Part shown: in pieces, positions 45,867-56,389 of the stretch
Layout: each line of letters opens with the position of its first letter
How positions within the stretch are numbered: position 1 is the first letter of the stretch
DNA from: Chondromyces crocatus
GTDB lineage: Bacteria; Myxococcota_A; Polyangia; Polyangiales; Polyangiaceae
Length of the DNA: 64,000 nt
Direction of reading: 5' to 3'
NCBI RefSeq assembly: GCF_001189295.1
Contig: NZ_CP012159.1
Span: 8,602,501-8,666,500 of the forward strand
Position numbers and translations under genes: made by a program
Notes under the pieces: generated by a model
What the model was told of the DNA's origin: nothing
The model's input: the letters and a program-made list of their open reading frames with translations, nothing else
Database searches by the model: none

Positions 45867-46534
45867 AGCGACACGCCCTGGCCACCTCGGCACGCTTTGC
45901 CTCGCTGCTGCTCGCAGGAATCGCGCTCGCCTCCTGCGCACTCCAGGACGCCCCCGCCCTCGAAGGCGAGGGCGACGTGAGCGGGACGCCGGCCCTGATC
46001 GAGATCGATCTGGAGCGGATGATCTACCAGCAGCGCTACGACCCGTGGGAGGCGGCCTCCATCTTCCCGGACGGGAAGGTGATGCGACACCCGCCCGAAG
46101 GCACGGTGCCTCGTGATCGGATCACCTTCGCCCCGCAGGTCACCGACGGGGTGGACGACGAGGGCGCCTACGTGGACCGGGTGCCGTACCGCCTCGATCG
46201 ACGCGCCCTCCAGCGAGGCCAGAATCGCTACGACATCTTCTGCGCGCCTTGCCATGGCGTGGCTGGAGACGGCGTCGCCCAGGTGGCGGTGGCGATGAGC
46301 TTGCGCAAGCCGCCCACCCTGGTCGACGCGCCGATCGCTGCGTATCCGGCAGGGCGGCTCTATCAGGCGATCGACGTCGGATACGGACTGATGCGCTCGT
46401 ACGCGGCCGATCTGACCGTGGAGGATCGGTGGGCGGTGGTCGCCTACGTGCAAGCGTTGCAGCGCGCGCGAAGCACCGCGCTCGACGCTCTCCCCCCTGC
46501 CGTGCGCGCACGCGCCCTCTCGGAGCTGCCATGA
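45863..46534 (+). CDS. actE: ActE, monoheme cytochrome c lipoprotein
   Basis: 223 aa from ATG 45863. Signal with lipobox LASC25, one heme motif C127-A-P-C130-H131 and a Met-containing LMRSYA segment that probably gives the axial Met. As the mobile electron carrier or outlet of the complex it would pass electrons to the oxidase's cytochrome domain. Overlaps both neighbours by ATGA. Confidence 0.93.
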   Translation: MKRHALATSARFASLLLAGIALASCALQDAPALEGEGDVSGTPALIEIDLERMIYQQRYDPWEAASIFPDGKVMRHPPEGTVPRDRITFAPQVTDGVDDEGAYVDRVPYRLDRRALQRGQNRYDIFCAPCHGVAGDGVAQVAVAMSLRKPPTLVDAPIAAYPAGRLYQAIDVGYGLMRSYAADLTVEDRWAVVAYVQALQRARSTALDALPPAVRARALSELP

Positions 46535-47739
46535 GCGACGACGCCCCCCGCCCTCAGCACGGAACCCCTCGCTTTCAAGGGGGCCGCCGCCTGTCCACCG
46601 TCGCGCTCGGGCTCGCATTGCTCGGTGGCCTCGGGCTGATCGCAGGGCTCTTCCTGGCCCCCCAGCGCATGTTCTTCGCGTACCTCGCGGCCTTCGCCTG
46701 GGCGAGCACCATCGCGATCGGCGGGCTGATCTTCCTGATGATCGTGCTCGCCATGCGCGCCGGGTGGCCCGTCGCGGTGCAGCGGTTGACGGAGACCGTC
46801 GTCAGCGCCCTGCCCTTGCTCGCACTGCTCTTCGTGCCCGTCGCGCTCGGGCTCGAACAGCTCTACCCGTGGACCCGCCCCGAGGCAGCCGCCGACGAGC
46901 ACCTGCGCCATCTCCTCGAGCACAAGCGGCCTTACCTGAACGCGGCGGGCTTCGTGATCCGCACGGGCGTGTACTTCACCATCTGGATCGCGGTCGGGGC
47001 GCTGCTGCGGCACTGGTCGCTGCGGAGGGACGAGCAACCCGGGCTCGACGTGGATCGGCGCATGACCGTCCTCAGCTCGGTCGGGCTGCCGCTCGTGGGG
47101 CTCTCGCTGGTCTTCGCGTCGTTCGACTGGCTGATGTCGCTCGACCCCGCGTGGATGTCGACGATGTTCCCCATCTACGTGTTCGCAGGCGGGTTCCTCG
47201 CGGCGCTCGCCCTGCTCACGGCGCTGACGTTCGCCGCGGACAGGGCGGGGCTCTTGCCCGGCATCACGGACTCTCACTACCACGCGCTCGGACGCTTGCT
47301 CCTGGCGTTCACTGCCTTCTGGGCTTACGCCGCGTTCTTCCAGTTCCTGCTGATCTGGTCGGCCAACCACCCCCACGAGGTGAGCTTCTACCTGCAGCGG
47401 TGGCATGGCCCGTGGAAGGCCGTGACCGTCGCGCTGTGCGCGTCGCGGTTCCTGATCCCCTTCTTCCTCCTGCTCAGCTACCGGCTCAAGCGCACACCGG
47501 CGCGCCTGGGGACGCTGGCCGCCTGGATGCTGGCCACCCATTACCTCGACATGCACTGGCTGGTGGTGCCCAACGTCCCGGAGGCGGTCGGGTTCCCCTA
47601 CCACTGGCTCGACGTCTCGGCGCTGCTCTTCCTCTCCGGTGCTTGCGTCGCCTACGCGTCCCACAGGCTGCACGGCAAGGCGACCCTCCCCGTGGGGGAT
47701 CCTTCCCTGCCCCGAGCCCTCCAGTACGAGAGCGTATGA
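46531..47739 (+). CDS. actF: ActF, membrane subunit of Alternative Complex III
   Basis: 402 aa from ATG 46531. About ten helices, the second NrfD-like core of the complex: RTGVYFTIWIAVG, FASFDWLMSLDPAWMSTMFPIYVF, FLLIWSANHPHEVSFYLQRW and ATHYLDMHWLVVPNVP, all typical of ActF. It has no quinol site in known structures and is thought to take part in proton transfer. ATGA overlaps at both ends. Confidence 0.93.
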   Translation: MSDDAPRPQHGTPRFQGGRRLSTVALGLALLGGLGLIAGLFLAPQRMFFAYLAAFAWASTIAIGGLIFLMIVLAMRAGWPVAVQRLTETVVSALPLLALLFVPVALGLEQLYPWTRPEAAADEHLRHLLEHKRPYLNAAGFVIRTGVYFTIWIAVGALLRHWSLRRDEQPGLDVDRRMTVLSSVGLPLVGLSLVFASFDWLMSLDPAWMSTMFPIYVFAGGFLAALALLTALTFAADRAGLLPGITDSHYHALGRLLLAFTAFWAYAAFFQFLLIWSANHPHEVSFYLQRWHGPWKAVTVALCASRFLIPFFLLLSYRLKRTPARLGTLAAWMLATHYLDMHWLVVPNVPEAVGFPYHWLDVSALLFLSGACVAYASHRLHGKATLPVGDPSLPRALQYESV

Positions 47740-48104
47740 GCAACGACGACCGCGAACCGCAGCTCCGCCAGGAGCCCGACGATACGCCCGTGGGACGCGT
47801 CGCCCTCGTGGCGCTGATCATGGTGGGGATCTCCGTCGCGCTGGTGATCGCCGCGACGCTGCTGCTCGACGTGCAGCTGAACGAGCTTCGACCTTCGAGA
47901 ACGTGGCCAGAGGCGCGCTCCGACAGGGAGAAGTTCCCGATCATCCTGCAAGACCTCTTCGGGGAACACGGCCCTGGGCAGCTCTTGAACCAGAAGCGGC
48001 GCGCGGAGCTCGGTACCTTCCGGTGGGTCGACAGGCCGGGTGGGCGCGTGGGCGTCCCCATCGACGTGGCGATGGACCTCGTGATCGAGGAGAGCCAGCG
48101 ATGA
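47736..48104 (+). CDS. Small single-helix membrane protein of the act-cox operon
   Basis: 122 aa from ATG 47736. Acidic N-terminus, one helix (about 20-47, VALVALIMVGISVALVIAATLLL), then a charged periplasmic part ending PIDVAMDLVIEESQR. The position after actF and the ATGA overlaps suggest an accessory subunit of the complex or the oxidase. I do not recognise the family; whether it is equivalent to the small ActG/ActH polypeptides of other species needs an alignment. Confidence 0.8.
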   Translation: MSNDDREPQLRQEPDDTPVGRVALVALIMVGISVALVIAATLLLDVQLNELRPSRTWPEARSDREKFPIILQDLFGEHGPGQLLNQKRRAELGTFRWVDRPGGRVGVPIDVAMDLVIEESQR

Positions 48105-48988
48105 GCCGGCTCATGCTGCTCGCACTCTTGCTCGCGCTGGGTGCCATGACGTGCCCTGCCCTCGCCGGGCCTGGTGCTCCAGCTGCAGCGCCTCCGCCGG
48201 GTGGGCCTACGGTGCTCCCGGTCGCGGCACAGGGTGCCGATCTGGACGAGAGGCTCGGCCAGCAGGTCCGGACCAATCTCGTGTTCACCGACATGCTCGG
48301 CCGGACCACGCGGCTCGGGGACCATCTGAGCGATGGGCGCCCTCTGGTGCTCGTCCTCGCGTACTACCGCTGCCCGGCGCTGTGCAGCATGGTCCTGCGC
48401 GGCCTGGTCGATGGCCTCCAGCGGCTCTCCTTCCGCCCGGGCGAGGACTATCGTCTGCTCACGGTCAGCTTCGATCCGCGCGATCAGCCGACGTCTGCCG
48501 CGAAGAAGCGGGACGGCGTCGTCGCAGAGCTCGCGCGCGGACGGGGTGCGGCGACCGTTCCGCCCGACACCTGGCCTTTCCTCGTTGGCGAGGAGTCGGA
48601 GGTCCGCGCGCTCGCCTCGGATCTCGGGTTCCAGTTCGCCTACGACCCCGCGACGGACCAGTACGCGCACCCAGCGGCAGTCTTCGTGCTGACGCCCGAG
48701 GGAAAGATCTCTCGCTACCTCTACGGCGCGGATTACCCGGCCCGGGATCTCCGGCTCGCGCTGCTCGAAGCGAGCGAGGGGCGGGTGGGCAGCATCGTCG
48801 ATCGGGTGATCATGACCTGCTATCGCTACGACCCGGCGACCCGACGCTATGGGCCGTACATCACGGGGTTCTTCCGGCTCGGGAGCGTGGGCATCCTGCT
48901 CAGTGTCGGCGGGCTGCTCGTCACGCTGTGGCGCCGTGAGCGGCAGGTGCGCCGCGGTCCACCGCGAGAGGGAGCGGGCCATGAATGA
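48101..48988 (+). CDS. SCO1/SenC-family copper chaperone
   Basis: 295 aa from ATG 48101. Signal peptide, thioredoxin fold with the copper site C91-P-A-L-C95 and a His in DQYAHPAAVF, and a C-terminal membrane helix (GSVGILLSVGGLLVTLW). It delivers copper to the CuA centre of oxidase subunit II, encoded next. The C-terminal anchor, opposite to the usual N-terminal one, is a feature of this branch. Start overlaps the upstream stop; stop overlaps the coxB start. Confidence 0.93.
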   Translation: MSRLMLLALLLALGAMTCPALAGPGAPAAAPPPGGPTVLPVAAQGADLDERLGQQVRTNLVFTDMLGRTTRLGDHLSDGRPLVLVLAYYRCPALCSMVLRGLVDGLQRLSFRPGEDYRLLTVSFDPRDQPTSAAKKRDGVVAELARGRGAATVPPDTWPFLVGEESEVRALASDLGFQFAYDPATDQYAHPAAVFVLTPEGKISRYLYGADYPARDLRLALLEASEGRVGSIVDRVIMTCYRYDPATRRYGPYITGFFRLGSVGILLSVGGLLVTLWRRERQVRRGPPREGAGHE

Positions 48989-50083
48989 GTTCTTGCGCCG
49001 GCTGCTGTTCCTCCCCCCGCAGCGCTCGACGATAGCGGCAGAGATTGATCACCTCCATTACCTCGTCATCACCATCACGATGATCGGCGCCACGCTCGTG
49101 GCGGCCATCGGGGGCTATTTCCTCATCCGTTATCGGCGCCGGAAGGATCCGGATGGCCGGCCCAATGCAACATCGGGAACTCGATCTGCGCTGAAGGCCG
49201 AGGCCGCCGTGCTGGTCGTGCTGGGCGCGCTCTTTCTCTGGCTCTGGTGGATCGGCTACCGCCAGTACATGCGCCTCGCGATTCCCCCGGAGGAGTCGCT
49301 CGACGTCTACGTGACGGGCAAGAAGTGGATGTGGAAGTTCGCGTATCCGCATGGCGCCGCGTCCGTGAGCGAGATGTACGTGCCAGCGGGGCGCCCGGTG
49401 CGGCTCATCATGACGTCGCGGGACGTCATCCACAGCTTCTTCGTCCCCGACTTCCGCATCAAGCAGGACGTCGTGCCGGGCCGCTACACGACCGCCTGGT
49501 TCGAGGCGGTGCAGCCGGGGACCTACGAGATCCTCTGCACCGAGTACTGCGGGACGGAGCACTCGTACATGCGGGGCCACGTCGTGGCGCTGGGCCCGGA
49601 GGACTACGCGCGGTGGCTGAAGAGCGACGATGCCCTCCAGCCGAGGGAACCGAGGGCGGCGCTGGACGAGCGGATCGAGCGCGGGGGGCCGCCGCTTCCC
49701 GTCCAGATGCAGCTCGGGGAGACGACGATGGCGCGTCGGGGGGAGCGCGCTGCCGCGGAGCATGGCTGCCTTCGCTGCCACACGCTCGACGGGAGCCGGC
49801 ACATCGGCCCCACCTTCGGGGGGCTGTATGGCCAGAAGGTCCCCCTCGAAGGGGGCGGTGAGGCGCTGGTGGACGAGGCCTTCATCACGGCCTCCATCAT
49901 GGATCCGGCGGCCGTGATCCACCGCGGCTTCGCGCCGGTCATGCCGTCGTACCTGGGTCGCCTCGAGCCCGCGGAGGTGGCGGGCATCGTGGAACTCATC
50001 CGCTCCCTGCGCCTCGTCCGGCCAGCGCCCGGCGCGCTGGAGGAGGGCATCCGGAGCTTCGAGACACTGGAGGAGCAGGCACG

Positions 50084-50087
<4 letters not shown>
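48981..50087 (+). CDS. coxB: Cytochrome caa3 oxidase subunit II with fused cytochrome c
   Basis: 368 aa from ATG 48981. Two membrane helices (about 26-50 and 73-91), then the CuA cupredoxin domain with H151, C186, E188, C190, H194 and M197 all in place. From about 245 a cytochrome c domain is fused: C263-L-R-C266-H267 with M321 as probable axial ligand. The fused heme is the mark of the caa3 type and takes electrons directly from Alternative Complex III. Overlaps SCO and coxA. Confidence 0.96.
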
Positions 50088-51716
<1,629 letters not shown>

Positions 51717-51739
<23 letters not shown>

Positions 51740-52352
51740 GCACTTCGAGGATCTGGAAAAGCAGACCCACGCAGCCCGCCTGGGGATGTGGATCTTCCTC
51801 GGGAGCGAGACGCTCCTGTTCGGGGCGCTGTTCGGGCTCTACGGGGCCTACCGCGCGATGTACCCGGAAGCGTTCGCCGCCGCCGCGGCGCACAACTCCA
51901 TCTGGATCGGGTCGATCAACACCGTGGTGCTGATCACCAGCAGCCTCACCGTCGCCCTCGCGGTGGTCGCCGTCCGTGCCAACCTCGGGCGACGCGCGGG
52001 CGTGTTGCTGCTGGTGAGCTTGCTCTTCGGCGTGACCTTCCTCGTCCTCAAGGGGATGGAGTACGCGGACCACATCCACCACGGCATCTTGCCGGGCAGC
52101 GCGTACCACTTTCACGAACTCCCCTCGGCCGGGGCGAACCGGTTCTTCTCCCTGTATTACCTGCTGACCGGGCTGCACGCGCTGCACGTGATCGCCGGGA
52201 TGATCTTCCTGGGCGCCGTGTCGGTGGGCTGCTTCCGCGGTCGCTACGACAACCGTTACCACACGCCCGTCGAACTCGGCGGGCTCTACTGGCACCTGAT
52301 CGACATCATCTGGATCTTCCTGTGGCCGCTCCTCTACCTCACCCGCCCCTGA
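51717..52352 (+). CDS. coxC: Cytochrome c oxidase subunit III
   Basis: 211 aa from ATG 51717, which lies inside the end of coxA. Five helices; family segments RLGMWIFLGSETLLFGALFG, FLVLKGMEYADHI, YYLLTGLHALHVIAGM and LYWHLIDIIWIFLWPLLYL. Stabilises subunit I and supports proton uptake. Confidence 0.95.
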
Positions 52353-52363
52353 GGGCCGATGTC

Positions 52364-52693
52364 ATGGAACACAAGCACGGCACCACGCGGCATTACCTGA
52401 TCGTCTACGTGGCGCTCCTCGCGCTGACCGCGCTGTCGTTCGGGCTGACCTTTCTGCACCTCGGCACCACGGAGACGGTCCTCGCCCTCGTCATCGCGCT
52501 GATCAAGAGCACCCTGGTCGTGCTGTTCTTCATGCACCTGCTCGAGCAGCGTACGGTCAGTGCCCTGGTGCTGGGCACGACCCTGTTCTTCATCGCGCTG
52601 CTCACGGCCCTCATGGCCGCCGACGTGGTCACGCGCGTCAACATGACACCTGCCCCATTCAGCATCACCGAACGAGCCGACGCGGAGCGTTGA
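52364..52693 (+). CDS. Cytochrome c oxidase subunit IV-type protein
   Basis: 109 aa from ATG 52364, 11 bp after the coxC stop. Three helices: HYLIVYVALLALTALSFGLTF, TVLALVIALIKSTLVVLFFMHL and LVLGTTLFFIALLTALMAADV, matching the small subunit IV of caa3-type oxidases. Last gene of the operon. Its stop codon lies inside the first copy of a 43-bp repeat array. Confidence 0.9.
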   Translation: MEHKHGTTRHYLIVYVALLALTALSFGLTFLHLGTTETVLALVIALIKSTLVVLFFMHLLEQRTVSALVLGTTLFFIALLTALMAADVVTRVNMTPAPFSITERADAER

Positions 52694-52800
52694 GCGCCTG
52701 CGCTGGCGCGTCCGGAAGGCCGACGCGGAGCGTTGAGCGCCTGCGCTGGCGTGCCTGGAGAAGCCACCGCAGAGCGTCGATCTCCTGCGCCGGCGCGGCC
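52676..52800. repeat. Three-copy 43-44-bp repeat overlapping the oxidase subunit IV stop
   Basis: Copies begin at 52676, 52719 and 52763 (the third with several substitutions). Each holds GCCGACGCGGAGCG...TGAGCG or its variant. The first copy contains the TGA (52691-52693) that ends the oxidase gene, so the array appears to have grown from the gene's 3' end. Confidence 0.85.
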
Positions 52801-52823
52801 TGAAAAAGCGGCGACGGTCGATC

Positions 52824-52868
52824 GGACATTCTACGTCCACAAGGGGGCCTTCCGGACATTTACTGTCC
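52824..52868. promoter_or_regulatory. Twin GGACATT...GTCC palindromes
   Basis: GGACATTCTACGTCC (52824-52838) and GGACATTTACTGTCC (52854-52868) are two imperfect palindromes 30 bp apart. The second extends to CGGACA-TTTAC-TGTCCG (52853-52869). They lie 88-132 bp before ATG 52956 and resemble a two-site operator. The regulator is unknown. Confidence 0.55.
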
Positions 52869-52955
52869 GTCCGACGTCTTCTCGAACGCATTGATTCGGG
52901 CTATCAATGAAGGCGCGTGAGGGTCGCATCGCTCGACACCCGGAAGGAGCGCTTC

Positions 52956-53552
52956 ATGGACAAGATCTCGATGACCTATTTCGTGGACTTCGTGCTCAAG
53001 GCTGGCACCCCCAAGCTCACGGGCGTGCGTGAAATCAAGGAGCGCAAGGACGAGCTGTTCACGGATTTCTATCGCCAGATCCGCGAAGCGATCATCGACA
53101 TGCACCGAGGAAACAAGAACGATCGTGTGCTCGACGATTTCCTCGCCGCCCAGACCGACGAGCGGCGCCGGCGAATCTATCCTGGAATCGTCGCTGGCTA
53201 CCGGAAGCTGCTCGCGAGCGGCAAGGTGACCTGGTTCGATCCGCCGGTCGGAACGTGTCAGCTCGGCGATGTGAGCATCAACGTCAATCCGGAGCTGGGC
53301 CTCGTGATCGACGGCAAGCCGCACCTCGTGAAGATGTACTTCCGCGGGGAGTCGCTCTCCGCGAAGCGATTGACCGTGATGCTGAACCTGCTCACGAACG
53401 GGATGGATGGCATCGCGGCTCCCGGCACGTCGTTCGCCGTGCTCGACGTGCGCAAGGCGAAGCTGCACGCGCCGAAGGTCCCCAATCCCCGCCTCAACAC
53501 GCTGCTCCGCGGCGAGGCGGCCTCGTTCGCGACCATCTACGCTTCGCTCTGA
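52956..53552 (+). CDS. 198-aa protein of unknown function
   Basis: 198 aa from ATG 52956, AAGGAG upstream. Soluble, mixed fold: N-terminal helices (IKERKDELFTDFYRQIREAIIDMHRG, RRIYPGIVAGYRKLL), then strands V-N-P-E-L-G-L-V-I-D-G-K-P-H-L-V-K-M-Y-F. The pattern of a strand with E, then D/G and K on a later strand vaguely recalls PD-(D/E)XK-like folds, but I do not trust it enough to name a nuclease. The gene stands alone after the oxidase operon with its own operator-like palindromes. Confidence 0.75.
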   Translation: MDKISMTYFVDFVLKAGTPKLTGVREIKERKDELFTDFYRQIREAIIDMHRGNKNDRVLDDFLAAQTDERRRRIYPGIVAGYRKLLASGKVTWFDPPVGTCQLGDVSINVNPELGLVIDGKPHLVKMYFRGESLSAKRLTVMLNLLTNGMDGIAAPGTSFAVLDVRKAKLHAPKVPNPRLNTLLRGEAASFATIYASL

Positions 53553-53697
53553 GGGGTTCGATTGCGTTGCGTGCGGGGGGGCGGTCGTGCTGCGGGCGGG
53601 GATCGAGGAGGCGGCTGGCGTCCCGGTGGATCGGCGCCCCCGACGGGCGGGGGAAGCCCCTTGAGAGGGCCGCGGGGTTCCACCTAGATTCTCGTGG

Positions 53698-55101
53698 ATG
53701 TCGGGCGCACGCGCGGTGGTCGTCGGCGGTGGCATGGCGGGGCTCTGTGCAGCCCGAGCGCTCACCGTCGCGTTCGACGAGGTCATCCTGCTGGAACGCG
53801 ACGCGTACCCGGACGGGGATGCGCCCCGGCCCGGCGTACCCCAGGCCAGGCACGCCCACGCGCTGCTCGAACGGGGGTGGATCGAGCTGGAGCGTTTGTT
53901 CCCGGGTTTCCAGGCGAGGCTGCTCGCCGCCGGCGGGCAAGAGGTGGACTCGGGCATGGACCTGGCCACGCTGCGGCCCGCCGGCTGGCAACGGCGCGCT
54001 CCCGGGCAGCGGCTGTGGCTGATGTCGCGCGACGGGCTCGAGCGCATCGTCCGGGACTTCGTCCGGCAGAGCCCCGTGATCCTGCGCGAGCGTGTGAGGG
54101 CGACGTCGCTGCTCACCTCGCCCTCGTCGCGCGCGGGGGGCCGCGTGCAGGTCACGGGCGTGCGGCTCCGCAGCCGTGAGGGAGGGGCCGCGACGGAGCT
54201 CCCGGCCGACCTCGTCGTCGACGCGAGCGGGCGGAACTCGCGCGCGATCACCTGGCTCACGGAGCTGGGGGTGCGGGCGCCCGAGGTGGAGACCGTCGAC
54301 AGCTTCGCCGGCTACAGCTCACGCTGGTACCGGCGGCCCGCGCCAGCACGCTGGCCGTCGTCCTACTGGTGGAAAGGCGCCTGGGTCGATCCCAGACCCC
54401 CCGGGCAACGCCGGGGCGGGGTGCTGTTTCCCATCGAAGGGGACCGCTGGATCGCCACCTTGTACGGCTACTCGCGGGGCTACCCACCGATGGACGAGGT
54501 GGGCTTCTTGCAGGCCGCGGCAGAGCTGCGCTCCCCCGTCATCGCCACCTCTCTCGCCCACGCGGAGCCACTCGGGCCGGTGCACGCGCACCGCGGCTTG
54601 CTCAACCGATTCCATCATTACGAGCGGATGCCCGACACGGTGGACGGGTTCACCGCAATCGGGGACAGCGTGTGCGTCTTCAACCCCATCTACGGCCAGG
54701 GCATGTCGGTCCTGGCGCTCTGCGCCGTCCAGCTCCGTGACGTCGCGTCCCGCCTGGGACCACGGGATCCAGCGCTCGGGCGGACGTTCTTCGCCGAGCA
54801 AGCGCGCTTGTTCCAGGCGCCCTGGGAGCTCGCGACGGGCGCCGATTTTCGCTTCCCCGCCACCGAGGGCGCTCGCCCCCGCGGCATCGCGCTGGCCAAC
54901 GCGTACACCGACGCGCTGTTCGCCGCCGCGCTGCACGACCCCGTGCTCCTCGCCGACGCTGGTCGCGTGTTCTCGCTGATGCAACCGAGCACCACACTGC
55001 TCAAACCGTCGAGGATCGCGCGGGTGGTCGCAGGTTCCGTGCTGACGCGCCTCCGTGGCGGACACGCGAGCGTGCGGTATGGAATGCCTCCGCCCGCCTG
55101 A
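53698..55101 (+). CDS. FAD-dependent monooxygenase/reductase family protein
   Basis: 467 aa. FAD motif RAVVVGGGMAGLCAARAL at the N-terminus, VPQARHAHALL (typical of this branch), the mid-protein VVDASGRNS strand and the second FAD motif FTAIGDSVCVFNPIYGQGMSV. This set is seen in geranylgeranyl-reductase-like and epoxidase-type flavoproteins that act on lipophilic or polyketide-like substrates. There are no natural-product genes near it to tell which. ATG 53698 has no strong ribosome site. Confidence 0.85.
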   Translation: MSGARAVVVGGGMAGLCAARALTVAFDEVILLERDAYPDGDAPRPGVPQARHAHALLERGWIELERLFPGFQARLLAAGGQEVDSGMDLATLRPAGWQRRAPGQRLWLMSRDGLERIVRDFVRQSPVILRERVRATSLLTSPSSRAGGRVQVTGVRLRSREGGAATELPADLVVDASGRNSRAITWLTELGVRAPEVETVDSFAGYSSRWYRRPAPARWPSSYWWKGAWVDPRPPGQRRGGVLFPIEGDRWIATLYGYSRGYPPMDEVGFLQAAAELRSPVIATSLAHAEPLGPVHAHRGLLNRFHHYERMPDTVDGFTAIGDSVCVFNPIYGQGMSVLALCAVQLRDVASRLGPRDPALGRTFFAEQARLFQAPWELATGADFRFPATEGARPRGIALANAYTDALFAAALHDPVLLADAGRVFSLMQPSTTLLKPSRIARVVAGSVLTRLRGGHASVRYGMPPPA

Positions 55102-55267
55102 CCGCGCCGCGGCTCTCCACAGGCGATGTCGTCACGGAAGCGACGGCGACACACGCAAGGCACCATCGCGGTACCTCTGCGTCAGGACATCCTTGGTCCG
55201 TAAATGACCTAGCTGACCAGGGAACCCTGTTCTATCGCGAGAGCATCGGATACCCTCACGGATTCCG

Positions 55268-56332
55268 ATGCCTCGTTCTGGCCAGATCACCGCGACTCCG
55301 ATCCATGTCCCGAGCGTGCTCGTCGTGCTCGACGCAGCGTGGCCCGACCTGTTCGCGCGTTGTCTCGGCGCGGCGGTCCGCAGCGGTGTGCTCCTGCATC
55401 GCTGTGAAGTGGCTGCGGCAGCCACCTTCGCGACCGAGCGGCGTCCGCTGGCGATCGTGCTGTCACAGGCGGTCTACGATCTCGATCCCGAGGAGTTCGA
55501 GGCGCTCGCGCGGGACGTGCACGCCATCCTGCTCAAGGTCGACGAGGGCATCACCGAGCGAGAGCTCGAGGCCATGTTCCTGGCCATGCTGCGGGACCGA
55601 GACCGCGACAAGGATCGCGACAGGGATCGGCGCGACGATGGCGGGCGCTACCGGCTCATTCGCCAGGTCGAGGCGGAGGCGCCGATGCCGCGCGCGAGCC
55701 AGCCTCCTCCGGCGCGGAGCTCGGTGGTTCCCCCTCCCCCGTCGCGCACGATGCGGCCGAACGCCGTCATGCCGCCCGCTTCGGTGCGGCCGTCGCAGCT
55801 CGCAGGCCCTCACCCGAGCCCGGTGCCGCCCTCCGTGCGCGCACCGCTCCCGCCCAGCTCGAGCCGCACCATCCATCCCTCGCGCGCCGGCTTGCCGCTG
55901 GACACACCTCCGCCTTCGGCGCGCTCCCCGCTGTCGCATCGCGTCGCGACGCCGCCCTTCGCGACGCCCACCTATGACGCACCGCCGCCTTCGATCCGCA
56001 CGGCGACGGAGAACTCCCCTCCCTCGGCGCGCCACCCCGCGCTCGCCGGACGAGGGCACCAGGGCTCGATCACGCCCATCCCTGGCAGCTTGCCGCCGCC
56101 GCCTTCGGTGCGCGGAGCTCAGCTCAACCCGAACGCGACGGGCCCTGCCTCGCAGCGGCCTCCGGGCGCCACGGGCCGCTCCTCCACCTCCATGCCGGCC
56201 GTGCAGCCCCCGGCACCCCAGCGGACCGAGCCGCGCTCTGGCGTGCGCTACGGGGGTGACGCGCTCGATGCCGTGTTCGAGGAGCAGGAGCTGCCGCACG
56301 AGACGGTGGCGCGCGGCGGCCCCGTCACCTGA
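55268..56332 (+). CDS. Protein with receiver-like N-terminal domain and long Pro/Ser linker
   Basis: 354 aa. Residues about 15-115 have an alternating strand/helix layout (SVLVVLDAAWPDLFARCL, LAIVLSQAVY) that looks like a degenerate CheY-type receiver, though no phosphoacceptor Asp triad is clear. A short RD/KD-rich stretch (about 107-128) follows, then a long Pro/Ser/Arg-rich disordered region with repeated PPPS, PSVR and SRTI motifs to the end (DALDAVFEEQELPHETV). Probably a scaffold or regulator; family not recognised. Confidence 0.6.
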   Translation: MPRSGQITATPIHVPSVLVVLDAAWPDLFARCLGAAVRSGVLLHRCEVAAAATFATERRPLAIVLSQAVYDLDPEEFEALARDVHAILLKVDEGITERELEAMFLAMLRDRDRDKDRDRDRRDDGGRYRLIRQVEAEAPMPRASQPPPARSSVVPPPPSRTMRPNAVMPPASVRPSQLAGPHPSPVPPSVRAPLPPSSSRTIHPSRAGLPLDTPPPSARSPLSHRVATPPFATPTYDAPPPSIRTATENSPPSARHPALAGRGHQGSITPIPGSLPPPPSVRGAQLNPNATGPASQRPPGATGRSSTSMPAVQPPAPQRTEPRSGVRYGGDALDAVFEEQELPHETVARGGPVT

Positions 56333-56346
56333 GAACCCATCACCCG

Positions 56347-56389
56347 AGGAGCTGACAGGGACACGCAGCAGCGTGTTCGGTCAGCTCCT
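56347..56389. terminator. Strong bidirectional terminator hairpin
   Basis: AGGAGCTGAC (56347-56356) pairs with GTCAGCTCCT (56380-56389), with an inner ACACGC-AGCA-GCGTGT stem. It sits between the convergent stops; its right arm covers the stop codon of the minus-strand gene (56381). Confidence 0.75.
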
